Assembly (NCBI RefSeq): GCF_012927125.1
Contig: NZ_JABBFZ010000004.1
Coordinates: 62,001-126,000 of the forward strand
Direction: 5' to 3'
DNA from: Paraburkholderia antibiotica
GTDB taxonomy: Bacteria > Pseudomonadota > Gammaproteobacteria > Burkholderiales > Burkholderiaceae
DNA: 64,000 bases
Shown here: positions 9,513 through 17,566 of the stretch, one piece after another
How positions within the stretch are numbered: the first letter of the stretch is position 1
Layout: each line of letters opens with the position of its first letter
Notes under the pieces: model-generated
Databases searched by the model: none
What the model saw: only the letters and a program-made list of their open reading frames with translations
Told to the model about the DNA's origin: nothing
Made by a program: the position numbers and the translations under genes

Positions 9513-10916
9513 TCAGACCTTGTACGCGAGCCTCACGCCGCCCCAATGCCGGCCGCCGACGAACACGGGCGCCGACGCATCCTTCATCATCACGAACTGG
9601 CCGCCGCCCATGTCGCGGCGATAGGTCTGCAGCAGAAACTTTTTCGTATGCGAGGCCGCCGCGATGCCGGTGCGGTCATTGAACATGCGACGGTTGCGGC
9701 AGTTCGCCGAGTTCCAGACCACGTCGTCGCGCGGCGGCAGCGAGAACTTCAGGTTGTGCGTCGGCAGATAGCCGCGTACGTCGACCGCCGCGCAAAATAC
9801 CACGCGAGCATCGAGATCGAGCAGCGGTTCCTGCAGCGCCGGCAGCACGCGGTCGGTGAACGCGGTGAAGCGCGTGACGAACTGCGGCGGATTGCTGCCC
9901 GGCACCGGCAGGTAGTGCGAGTCGAACAGATCGCCGAGCGCGATGTCGCCGCGCGCGATGGCCGCGTCGAACAGCTTGCCGACCGCGGTGGCCGTCCGTT
10001 GCACCGCGTCGATAAAGCGCGTGTCGGCGGTTTCGACGCCGGTGGCCGCGCTCAGTTCGATCAGCGTCTCCGACACGCCGAGCAGATTGCCGAGCCGGTT
10101 TTTCGCCTGCGCGAAGTTCTCGCTCGAATCCTCGACGCCGCTCGCCATTTCGAGCACCTGCGCTTCGAGCCCATCGCACTGTGTTTCGATCTCGCCGGTC
10201 AGCGTCGCGATCTGGCCGGCTTCGTTGTTCAGTTGCGCGATCGCGTCGCCGGTTGCATGCACGACGTCGCCGATTCTGCGCGTGCCTTCGCGCACCCGAT
10301 GCGCGCGTGCCGTATTCACCGAGCCTTCGTTGATCAGCTGCTCGGTCTGCTGGGTGAGCTGCGCGAGTGTGGTTTCGATCTGCCCGGTCGCCTGCGCGGT
10401 TTTCGCGGACAGGTTCTTGACCTCGGCGGCCACCACCGCGAAACTGCGGCCCGACTCGCCGGCGCGCGCGGCTTCGATTGCCGCATTCAGCGCGAGCAGG
10501 TGCGTTTGCCGCGCGATCAGCGAGATTTCCTCCGACACGCGGCTCACGTGCGCGAGCGCGCTGCGCAGCGCGCCGATCTGACTTTCGATGACCGTCACGC
10601 CTTCGACGAGGCCGTGAATGTCGGCGAGCGACGCTTCGAGCGTCGCCTGCGATTCCTGCACGCCGGTCGCGGCGTCGGCGGACACGTTGCGCATTTCGCG
10701 CGCGGCGGCGGCGATCCGATGATTGCCCGCGAGCGTTTGTGCGGCCGATTCGCGCAGCGCACGGCATACTTGCGCCTGGCGCTGCACGCGCGCGGCGACT
10801 TCGTCGACGTGACCCGACACGTCGCAGATTTCGATGCCCAGTTTGCCGGCCTGAGTGGCGATATCGCGGACGACCGTGGGCGCACGGTCCGCGCGGCGAA
10901 AACTGAAGCGCGTCAT
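9513..10916 (-). CDS. Soluble methyl-accepting chemotaxis protein with C-terminal sensor-like domain
   Basis: A 467-residue chemoreceptor without any hydrophobic helix, so it is predicted to be cytoplasmic. Residues about 30-300 form a coiled-coil signalling domain whose tip (IARQTHLLALNAAIEAARAG) is the conserved CheA/CheW-binding hairpin. The last 150 residues are a separate globular domain with conserved-looking clusters NCRNRRMFNDRTG, TYRRDMGGG and GGRHWGGVRLAY. Some other cytoplasmic receptors carry a similar C-terminal domain, and I infer a ligand-sensing role. AAGGAG lies 8 bases before the ATG. It is convergent with the pot operon; whether it senses polyamines is speculation. Confidence 0.88.
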   Translation of the reverse strand: MTRFSFRRADRAPTVVRDIATQAGKLGIEICDVSGHVDEVAARVQRQAQVCRALRESAAQTLAGNHRIAAAAREMRNVSADAATGVQESQATLEASLADIHGLVEGVTVIESQIGALRSALAHVSRVSEEISLIARQTHLLALNAAIEAARAGESGRSFAVVAAEVKNLSAKTAQATGQIETTLAQLTQQTEQLINEGSVNTARAHRVREGTRRIGDVVHATGDAIAQLNNEAGQIATLTGEIETQCDGLEAQVLEMASGVEDSSENFAQAKNRLGNLLGVSETLIELSAATGVETADTRFIDAVQRTATAVGKLFDAAIARGDIALGDLFDSHYLPVPGSNPPQFVTRFTAFTDRVLPALQEPLLDLDARVVFCAAVDVRGYLPTHNLKFSLPPRDDVVWNSANCRNRRMFNDRTGIAAASHTKKFLLQTYRRDMGGGQFVMMKDASAPVFVGGRHWGGVRLAYKV

Positions 10917-11052
10917 GGAGGTCTCCTTGATGGCGCGATCGGCGCGGATCGACGGCAGCGGCGCGCCAATACGAGCGCGCCGTCATCCCGAAGGAGACGG
11001 CGCTCTGGTGGATGAGGCTTTCCTGGATGTTTACGACGAACTTTCACGCGAC

Positions 11053-11083
11053 TTGATGCGGGATATCCCGCAGTCGCTATGAT
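11053..11083 (+). promoter_or_regulatory. Promoter with a palindromic operator in its spacer
   Basis: TTGATG at 11053-11058 and TATGAT at 11078-11083 are separated by 19 bp. Most of the spacer is the perfect 14-bp palindrome GCGGGATATCCCGC (11058-11071). A protein bound there would block RNA polymerase. The promoter points to the small ORF at 11132. Confidence 0.45.
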
Positions 11084-11131
11084 GAACAGAGAGGCCGCGG
11101 CGCGCGGCCATGATTTTTTCCAACCATAACG

Positions 11132-11275
11132 ATGCTCGCAATGATCGAGTCCCTGATTGAGTCCCTTCCGCGCGTGCTGGACTGGCAGCCGCTGTTTCGC
11201 CTGTGGGAACTGATCGTGATGATCTGCAAGTTTCTGTGGGACCTGTTGCGTTTGCTTAGCGGTGGGGGCGGCTGA
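11132..11275 (+). CDS. Small hydrophobic protein, 47 residues
   Basis: The ATG at 11132 opens a 47-codon frame: MLAMIESLIESLPRVLDWQP, then LFRLWELIVMICKFLWDLL and a glycine-rich end GGGG. It has one strongly hydrophobic or amphipathic helix rich in Trp and Leu, like many membrane microproteins. A second ATG lies at 11141. The ribosome binding site is weak. A promoter-like element lies 50 bp upstream. I recognise no family; it could also be non-coding. Confidence 0.4.
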   Translation: MLAMIESLIESLPRVLDWQPLFRLWELIVMICKFLWDLLRLLSGGGG

Positions 11276-11290
11276 CGGTGAGGCTGGAGC

Positions 11291-11350
11291 GATGCGTTAG
11301 TCGATGCATTTGCCGATCCGTTAGCCGATGCATCAGCCGATCCGTGTGCA
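11291..11350. repeat. Degenerate 12-bp tandem repeat, 5 copies
   Basis: Five consecutive 12-bp units begin with GATGC or GATCC (consensus GATSCRTTAGCC, e.g. GATCCGTTAGCC at 11315). They lie just after the small ORF and before the 3' end of the hydrolase gene, outside any supported coding region. Confidence 0.75.
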
Positions 11351-11388
11351 GGCCGGCTGACGTATGAGGCCTACCGTTGCCTGCTCTT

Positions 11389-12411
11389 TTAAACGGCCGC
11401 GCGACGCGTTGCGCCGTCTGTCGATGCGTGCATCGGCGTTTGCGCATTCGTGTGTGCTGGCAGAGGCGCATCGAGAAACGCCCGCAGATCGCTCAGCACG
11501 CGCTCGGGCGCTTCCTCCATCGGGATATGGCCGAGCCCCGCATACATGACCGATTGCGCGCCCGGAATGCGGCTCGCGAATTCGGTGGCGTGCGCGGGCG
11601 GAATCCAGTGATCCTGGGCGCCCCACAATACGAGGGTGGGGACGTCGAGCGTTTTCAGCGCGTCGGTGTCGACTTCGCGGAAGTCGAGCGTCGGTACCAT
11701 CTTGCCGATCGCCTGACGCGTGCCTTCGCCCTGGAAGAACTCGACGTAGCGGCGCAGCGCCAGCGCGTCGATCTTGCGCGCGTCGCCGTACACATTGCGG
11801 ACCGCGCTCTTGACGATAGCCTCCGGCAGCCACCGCGGCGAACTGGCCCGCACGAGCGCGCTGTTGAAGAGGGCGATGTAGACCGGCAGCTTCATCGGAA
11901 AACCCGCCGAATCGATCAGCACCAGCCGCTCGGCCGCGCCGCGATGGCGCAGCGCGTAATCCCACGAGATCAGCCCGCCGAGCGAATTGCCCATCAGCGT
12001 TGCGCGCTCGATGCCGAGCGCCTGCATGAACGTGTCGATAAAGCGCCGGTAGGTCGGCAGATCCATCGTTTCGGTCGTGCCGCGCGCCGAGCGCAACGGC
12101 CCGGTCACGCCGAACGGCGGCAGATCGAGGCGAATCACGCGATACTCGCGCTTGAGTTCGTCGGCGACGCGATTCCACGTATGCAACGACGACGCGAAGC
12201 CGTGGATCATCACGATCGTGCCGCGCCGGTCTTCGCCCTCGTCGACGTAGTGCACGTCGGCGCCCATGATCGTCACGAACTGCGAGCCGCTTTGCGTATA
12301 ACGGCGTCGCAAATCGGCGCGCGACACGCTCGTGATGCCGAGGCGAGCGGCGAGCGAGCGGCGCGGCAATGCCGCGGCGGTGGTGGGCGTGGTGGAATCG
12401 ATGCCTGTCAT
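11389..12411 (-). CDS. Alpha/beta-fold hydrolase (esterase) next to a Baeyer-Villiger monooxygenase
   Basis: A 340-residue serine hydrolase. The nucleophile elbow is GNSLGG (Ser143), the oxyanion region is MIHGFASSLHTW (about residues 68-79), the acid is in LVLWGAQDHWIPP and the histidine in GLGHIPMEE. The ATG at 12411 follows AGGGAGACAAACCAG, a good ribosome binding site. The gene lies 125 bp downstream of the monooxygenase on the same strand. Such pairs oxidise a ketone to an ester and then hydrolyse it; that joint role is inferred from context. The C-terminal 20 residues look non-conserved. Confidence 0.88.
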   Translation of the reverse strand: MTGIDSTTPTTAAALPRRSLAARLGITSVSRADLRRRYTQSGSQFVTIMGADVHYVDEGEDRRGTIVMIHGFASSLHTWNRVADELKREYRVIRLDLPPFGVTGPLRSARGTTETMDLPTYRRFIDTFMQALGIERATLMGNSLGGLISWDYALRHRGAAERLVLIDSAGFPMKLPVYIALFNSALVRASSPRWLPEAIVKSAVRNVYGDARKIDALALRRYVEFFQGEGTRQAIGKMVPTLDFREVDTDALKTLDVPTLVLWGAQDHWIPPAHATEFASRIPGAQSVMYAGLGHIPMEEAPERVLSDLRAFLDAPLPAHTNAQTPMHASTDGATRRAAV

Positions 12412-12536
12412 CTGGTTTGTCTCCCTTGTTGTGCAGCTTTTATCGTTCTGATTCTCGAGGTACTCGCGAAGCACGAACACGCGCGGCTCGATCCGCGCGA
12501 TCCGGCGTCTTCGTGCATCGTTCCTGCTGGCGCGCG

Positions 12537-14051
12537 TCAACGCGCGAAGCGGTAATCCTGCGGCCGCACGCGCCGCGTGCGTTTGCGAAAGCTGAACGTG
12601 AAGCCGGGCCACACCGCGGTGACCTTGCCGCTGTGCGTCTGATACCAGCTATGGCAACCGCTCGTCCACACCGAATGCCGCATCTCCTGTTGCAGACGCG
12701 CGTTGAAATCGCGCTGCACGTCGGCGCGCAACGTCATCGTGCGGGCGTTCTGTCGGCGCAGCACGCGCAGACAATCGACGATGTACTGCAGTTGCGACTC
12801 GATCATGTAGATCATCGAGTTGTGGCCGAGGCCGGTATTCGGGCCGACGATCATGAAGAAATTCGGGAAGTTCGCGATGCTGGTGCCGAGATAGGCCTCG
12901 GGACCGTCGCGCAGCCACAGCGCGCTCAGGTCCGTGCCGTCGAGACCGGTGACTTCGAATGGCGCGCGCACGTCGTTGACCTGGAAGCCGGTGCCGCAAA
13001 TGATCGCGTCCGCGCGATGATGCACGCCGTCGTCGGTGACGAGGCCATCGGCGACGATTTCGCGAATGCCGCTCGTCACGACGTCGACGTTTGGTTGGCT
13101 CACGGCCGGGTAGTACTCGCTCGACAACAGCACACGCTTGCAGCCGAGCCGGTAGTTCGGCGTGAGCTTCGCGCGCAGCGCCGGGTCCGGCACGCGCCGC
13201 TCCAGATAGCTGAGGCCGAACTTCATCGGCAGCTTCATCAGCTTCGGATTGACGACGAACGCGATCGCCCGCGATTCGAGCTGCCAGTAGATGGCACTCC
13301 GAACGAAGCGCTGCGTGAATGGCAGCGTGCGGAATAGCCACCGCGCGCGCGGGCCGATCGGTTTGTCGGGCTTCGGCATCACCCACGGCGCGGTGCGCTG
13401 GAACAGCGCCAGATGCGCGACGCGCGGCTGGATTCGCGGCACGAACTGGATCGCGCTCGCGCCGGTGCCGATCACGGCGACGCGTTTGCCGTCGAGCGGA
13501 TACGCATGGTCCCAGCGCGCCGAATGAAACAGCTTGCCCTCGAAGCGCTCGATTCCCGCGATGCGAGGCAGCGCCGGCCGCGACAGCGGACCGCTCGCGG
13601 CGATCAGCACGTCCGCCTCGATGGTTTCGCGCGTGCCGAGCGTATCGATGTCGACGAGCCAGAGCTGGCGCGCTTCGTCGAAGCGCGCGGCGCTGACTTT
13701 CGCATTGCAGCGCACGTAGCGCTCGACGCCGTACTTGCGCGCGCAATGCTGGATATACGCGAGGATTTCCGCCTGGCCGCTGAACGCGCGCGACCACGTC
13801 GGATTCGCCTCGAACGAAAACGAATACAGATGCGAGGGGATATCGCAGGCCGCGCCGGGGTAGGTATTGTCGCGCCACGTGCCGCCGATACCGCTCGCGG
13901 CTTCGTAGACGGTGAACGACGTGATGCCCATCTGCTGCAGACGGATCGCCATGCCGATGCCGGCAAAGCCGCTGCCGACGATCGCGATGCGCGGCGCGGC
14001 GGATGAAACCGAAGAGGCGGAAGGGGCAGGCGTCACGACGGTCTCCGGCAT
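12537..14051 (-). CDS. Flavin-dependent (Baeyer-Villiger type) monooxygenase
   Basis: A 504-residue FAD/NADPH monooxygenase. The FAD Rossmann motif GSGFAG is at residues 26-31, the Baeyer-Villiger fingerprint FxGxxxHxxxWD is present as FEGKLFHSARWD, and the NADPH motif is GTGASA. Cues such as GGTWRDNTYPGAACD and the C-terminal NTGLGHNSMIYMIE are characteristic of class B monooxygenases. The ATG at 14051 gives the usual family length, although its ribosome binding site is poor and the frame continues upstream. The substrate may be a cyclic or long-chain ketone. It is divergent from a TetR regulator that probably controls it. Confidence 0.92.
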   Translation of the reverse strand: MPETVVTPAPSASSVSSAAPRIAIVGSGFAGIGMAIRLQQMGITSFTVYEAASGIGGTWRDNTYPGAACDIPSHLYSFSFEANPTWSRAFSGQAEILAYIQHCARKYGVERYVRCNAKVSAARFDEARQLWLVDIDTLGTRETIEADVLIAASGPLSRPALPRIAGIERFEGKLFHSARWDHAYPLDGKRVAVIGTGASAIQFVPRIQPRVAHLALFQRTAPWVMPKPDKPIGPRARWLFRTLPFTQRFVRSAIYWQLESRAIAFVVNPKLMKLPMKFGLSYLERRVPDPALRAKLTPNYRLGCKRVLLSSEYYPAVSQPNVDVVTSGIREIVADGLVTDDGVHHRADAIICGTGFQVNDVRAPFEVTGLDGTDLSALWLRDGPEAYLGTSIANFPNFFMIVGPNTGLGHNSMIYMIESQLQYIVDCLRVLRRQNARTMTLRADVQRDFNARLQQEMRHSVWTSGCHSWYQTHSGKVTAVWPGFTFSFRKRTRRVRPQDYRFAR

Positions 14052-14161
14052 GGGGCGAAAGCGGCAGGCGAAAGCAGGCGCAGAAAACGGCAAACAAGGC
14101 GGCGGCGCGACCCTGGGCGCCACGTCCACCGCCCGGCAAGCGCAACGCCGGCGTCTACACC

Positions 14162-14194
14162 TGTCTACAAATAAGGTAAAACGCAGAGTAGACA
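14162..14194. promoter_or_regulatory. Inverted repeat in the monooxygenase/TetR divergent promoter region
   Basis: TGTCTAC at 14162-14168 is mirrored by GTAGACA at 14188-14194, and a further GTCTAC direct copy lies at 14153-14158. The AT-rich centre and the location between divergent genes suit an operator for the adjacent TetR protein. A minus-strand TTGACG at 14212-14207 is a possible -35 for the monooxygenase gene. Confidence 0.5.
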
Positions 14195-14268
14195 ACTGTA
14201 CACATCGCGTCAAGATCGTTTAGAGTGCTGTTATTAAACGCGCACCGCGCGTGCGGATTGGAAGCACG

Positions 14269-14940
14269 ATGACTACCGTTCCCGCAACCTCGTCCGATGC
14301 CGGACCGGAACTGGCGCCCGGCAAACGCAAGCTGATCGAAGCCGCGTTGCGGCTGACCGCCGGCGGCCGCAGTTTCGCGAGCCTTGGGTTGCGCGAGCTG
14401 GCCCGTGAAGCCGGGCTCAATCCGAACACGTTCTACCGCCATTTCAGCGCGCTCGACGACCTCGCGCGCGAAGCCGTCGAATCGGTCAGCCGGCGTCTGC
14501 GGCCGATGTTGCGGCGCGAGCGCTGGCTGGCCGCGCACGACGAACCGCACAGCGTGCCGCGGCGCGCGTGCATTGCGTTCTTCGAATTCGCCCAGGAAAA
14601 CCGCGAGGCGTTTCTGAGCGCGCTCGCCGAATATCACGGCACGTCGCCGGCGTTGCGCGAAGCGGTACGCGCGAACCTGCACGAGATTTCGGCGGAAATG
14701 GCCGACGACGTCGTGCAACTCGAACTGATGCCGCTACTTGCGCGCGAAACCGTCGACGAAGTCTGTACGCAGATCGTGCTGCAGCTCTTTCATTTGTCCG
14801 CCGAGTATCTCGACACGGACGTGGGCCGTCGCGAAGCGCTGGTCGATTACGCGGAGCGTTTCATCGTCCGGCTGTTTGCGGGGGCGGCGGTGCTTGCACA
14901 GCACGAGGTGGGTAGGGAGGCGGAGTCGGCTCGGGTTTGA
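14269..14940 (+). CDS. TetR-family regulator, FabR/DesT-like
   Basis: A 223-residue repressor. The N-terminal helix-turn-helix reads SFASLGLRELAREAGLNPNT followed by FYRHFSALDDL, very close in pattern to FabR, the regulator of unsaturated fatty acid synthesis. The rest is a helical ligand-binding domain. The ATG at 14269 is preferred to an in-frame GTG at 14251. The gene is divergent from the monooxygenase. By analogy the ligand may be an acyl-CoA or lipid-derived molecule, which would fit a ketone/fatty-acid oxidation role; this is inference. Confidence 0.87.
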   Translation: MTTVPATSSDAGPELAPGKRKLIEAALRLTAGGRSFASLGLRELAREAGLNPNTFYRHFSALDDLAREAVESVSRRLRPMLRRERWLAAHDEPHSVPRRACIAFFEFAQENREAFLSALAEYHGTSPALREAVRANLHEISAEMADDVVQLELMPLLARETVDEVCTQIVLQLFHLSAEYLDTDVGRREALVDYAERFIVRLFAGAAVLAQHEVGREAESARV

Positions 14941-14960
14941 AGTGGCGCGCAAAACCGGCA

Positions 14961-15000
14961 GACAAAAAAACAGGCTCCTGAGCGGAGCCTGTGTTTCATT
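14961..15000. terminator. Bidirectional terminator between tetR and the TPR gene
   Basis: A perfect 9-bp stem ACAGGCTCC/GGAGCCTGT (14970-14978 with 14984-14992) has seven A on its left side, giving a T7 run for minus-strand transcripts from the TPR gene, and a weaker GTTTCATT tail for the TetR gene on the plus strand. Confidence 0.88.
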
Positions 15001-15042
15001 CAACACGTTGTAATGCGATTGGCGTGCACCAGCCGATTACGT

Positions 15043-16212
15043 TTACGTATCCGTCCAGCCGCCCGAATCGTCGTTGCTGCCCATATCGATTCCACCGCCG
15101 CCATTGTCGTTCCAGTCGTTCGAACCCTGACCGAAGTCGAGATTGCCGCCGTCGCCGCCACGCCGACGCAGTTCGTCGTCGTCGACGATCACGTCGCGCT
15201 CGATCACGCGGTCACGACCATGATTCAGCGCTTCGCCGAGCAACACGCCGGTCAACAGACCACCCATTCCGCCGCCGAGCCCACCGCCTTGCTGAACGAC
15301 AACCTGCGGCTGCTGTTGCGGATACGGCGCCTGCTGCGGATAAGGCGGCTGGTTGCCGAGGCGCTCGGCTTCCTGTGCATACGCCGACTGGCCGCTGCCT
15401 ACCGACGCGGCGGTCGGATCGGGCCGACCGTCAGCACGCGCGCGCAAGCTCGCGATGCGCTGGTCGAATTCGTCGAGCGCATACGGCGGCAACGGATTCT
15501 TGCCGTTCGACAGCGTTTCGACGACGCCGCGCAACTGCTCTTCGGTTGCCTCGACGTCTTTCTCGAGCAGCTCGTGACCCGCCGCGGTGGAGAGCTTCAC
15601 GTCGAGCTTGAGCGAGCGCACCGCGTTCAGCATGTCGGTGGCGCGTTTCAATTGCGCGCGACGATCGTCGTCGGCGCGCGTGTCTTCCTGGCTGCGGGCG
15701 CGGCGCAAAGTCCAGCGCAGCACGAGTGCGATCACAGCAATCAGAACGATGATACCGATCCACATACCCACCCCCGGACCATGCGGTTGTTGCGCTTGCG
15801 ACACCATCGCCGACTGTTGCTGCACAGCAGGCGCATTCTGCTGGGCGAACGGATTCGTGGCGTGGCGGGTGACGTTGCCGCCCGCGCGTTCCGCGTCGCT
15901 GCGCAGGCGCGCTTCGGTCTGCGCGAAGCGGCCCGGGTCGGTGAAGCGGAGCTGCGGATCGAGCGTTCTGGCCTGTTGGACCTGGTCGAGCGCTTCGGCG
16001 TAACGGCCTTCGCGATCGAGCACCTGTGCATACAGGTAGTGCGCGTGGGCGTTGTTCGGATGGGCCTGCAGCACCTCGGCGAGGCCGGCGTCGGCCTGCT
16101 GCCAGTTGCCTTGCGCCATCGCCGATTCGATCTGCTGCGCGGTCGGTACCGCGAACGCGGCGGCCGACACCAGCATCAGCGAAGCGAAAGCGGTTGCGAA
16201 AAGTCTTTTCAT
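15043..16212 (-). CDS. TPR-repeat single-pass membrane protein with Gly-rich tail
   Basis: A 389-residue envelope protein. A signal peptide (MKRLFATAFASLMLVSAAAFA) is followed by one or two tetratricopeptide repeats (AHYLYAQVLDREGRYAEALD), a membrane helix at about 150-167 (GMWIGIIVLIAVIALVLRW), a helical cytoplasmic segment and a low-complexity tail rich in Gln, Pro, Gly and Asp. The gene follows pspA on the same strand after 157 bp, suggesting joint function in envelope stress. The tail resembles those of some DUF1542-free membrane adaptors but I do not assign a named family. Confidence 0.8.
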   Translation of the reverse strand: MKRLFATAFASLMLVSAAAFAVPTAQQIESAMAQGNWQQADAGLAEVLQAHPNNAHAHYLYAQVLDREGRYAEALDQVQQARTLDPQLRFTDPGRFAQTEARLRSDAERAGGNVTRHATNPFAQQNAPAVQQQSAMVSQAQQPHGPGVGMWIGIIVLIAVIALVLRWTLRRARSQEDTRADDDRRAQLKRATDMLNAVRSLKLDVKLSTAAGHELLEKDVEATEEQLRGVVETLSNGKNPLPPYALDEFDQRIASLRARADGRPDPTAASVGSGQSAYAQEAERLGNQPPYPQQAPYPQQQPQVVVQQGGGLGGGMGGLLTGVLLGEALNHGRDRVIERDVIVDDDELRRRGGDGGNLDFGQGSNDWNDNGGGGIDMGSNDDSGGWTDT

Positions 16213-16369
16213 ATACGGACCGGGCGCGGTGCGCCCGTCTCCATCAGTCGATTGCGGTGGCCGCTTGCGGCGGCCGGTATGCCGGCGCGCCCGCGAACGG
16301 CCGTGCCGGCATGAACTGCTGTTGCCGCGTGTGGCGGCAGTGCGCTTCAGCGCGGCTTTCGATGCACGC

Positions 16370-17050
16370 TTACTGCGCCGGCGTGTTCAACTGCTTCTTC
16401 AATGCTTCGAGACGATCGTCGATCGACGGGCCGCGGTCCAGCTCCGCGAGCTTGTCGTCGAGCGCCTTGCCGCTTTTCACGTCGGCGGAATTCAGGCGCG
16501 CGTCCGAACGCGCGTTCGACAGCGCGACCTTGTCTTCGAGCTTCTGGAAATCCTCGGACAGATTCTTGCCGCCGATGCCGCCCAACGCGGTGGCCGCGAC
16601 GTCCTTCGCCTCGGCGATCTGCTGCTTCGCCTGCAGGATGTTGGAGCGCGCGTTCAGGTCGTTGCGGCGCGAGCGCATGTCGTCGATCTGGCTCTTCAGT
16701 TGCGCGACCGACGGCTCCAGCGAAGTCAGTTCCTTCGCCAACGCATCGCGTTCGGCTTCGGCTGTGGCCTGCGCGCCGAGCGCTTCGCGCGCGAGGGCTT
16801 CGTCGCCGGACTGCAGCGCGCGGCGCGCGCCGTCTTCATACTTCTTCGCCTTGTCCGCGGCAACATCACGCTTGCTTTGCTGAGTGGCGACCTGCGCCTG
16901 AATCTCGATCAGCGAGTTCTCGGCACGGCCGATGCTGTCGTCGAGTTCGCGCACGATCTGGCGCGAGTCGCGCGACGGATCCTGCACCGAGTCGGCCGCA
17001 TCGTTCAGAAGACCTTTGAGCGTGCGCGAAATGCTGTCAAAAAGCGACAT
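16370..17050 (-). CDS. pspA: PspA/IM30-family phage shock protein
   Basis: A 226-residue, almost entirely alpha-helical coiled-coil protein of the PspA/IM30/Vipp1 (bacterial ESCRT-III-like) family. It opens MSLFDSISRTLKGLLNDAAD, the amphipathic membrane-binding region, and includes the family stretch QIVRELDDSIGRAENSL. It lacks the longer C-terminal extension of Vipp1. GGAGG lies 6 bases before the ATG. No pspF, pspB or pspC is nearby; the partner here is the downstream TPR membrane protein. Confidence 0.88.
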   Translation of the reverse strand: MSLFDSISRTLKGLLNDAADSVQDPSRDSRQIVRELDDSIGRAENSLIEIQAQVATQQSKRDVAADKAKKYEDGARRALQSGDEALAREALGAQATAEAERDALAKELTSLEPSVAQLKSQIDDMRSRRNDLNARSNILQAKQQIAEAKDVAATALGGIGGKNLSEDFQKLEDKVALSNARSDARLNSADVKSGKALDDKLAELDRGPSIDDRLEALKKQLNTPAQ

Positions 17051-17566
17051 GAAAACCTCCAGAGAATGTAAGCGGCGCCGACGATGTCCGCGCGCCGCGA
17101 CTGCTTTGAACTGCTACTTTACGCCGCCGCGCGCGAAGCTGCGCAGCGTTCGGACCGGAGTTCGGGGCGCACTCGCGGATTGCAATAGCGCGCCCCTGGA
17201 TTGTTCGGGCGCGAGGCCGGAACCGGGAGAGATGTCGAGGAGGAAAAGCCGCGATGGGCATGATGGAGCGCATGGACTTGACGGCGGATATTACACCATC
17301 GTCTTGACGGAACAGGGTTAAACAATGTCGGTGCAATGTCGGCGTGTAAGCGCTGCTGCGACGCTGTAAAAAGCGTGGATTCGGCGTGTGGGCGTGCGTT
17401 GTCGACAAGCCATCGAGTGCCTCCGCGACGATGTAACGATATGCAACAGCGGGCGCCAATCAGGAGCGAATCCAGGCGCTAATCAAGGCAATGTAAGACG
17501 ATGGATGGTCAATTTACCGGCCTCGCGACGCGCGTCGCGCAATGTAATTTTTCGTCATGCCTTGTG
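17051..17566. other. Intergenic region upstream of pspA
   Basis: About 515 bp with no supported gene. It contains a short direct repeat, CAATGTCGGTG/CAATGTCGGCG, at about 17323-17344. No sigma-54 promoter (TGGCAC-N5-TTGC) of the kind controlling E. coli pspA was found. Confidence 0.5.

Noticed and set aside
17051..17566. Sigma-54 promoter for pspA
   Set aside because: No TGGCAC-N5-TTGC pair on the minus strand was found, and there is no pspF.
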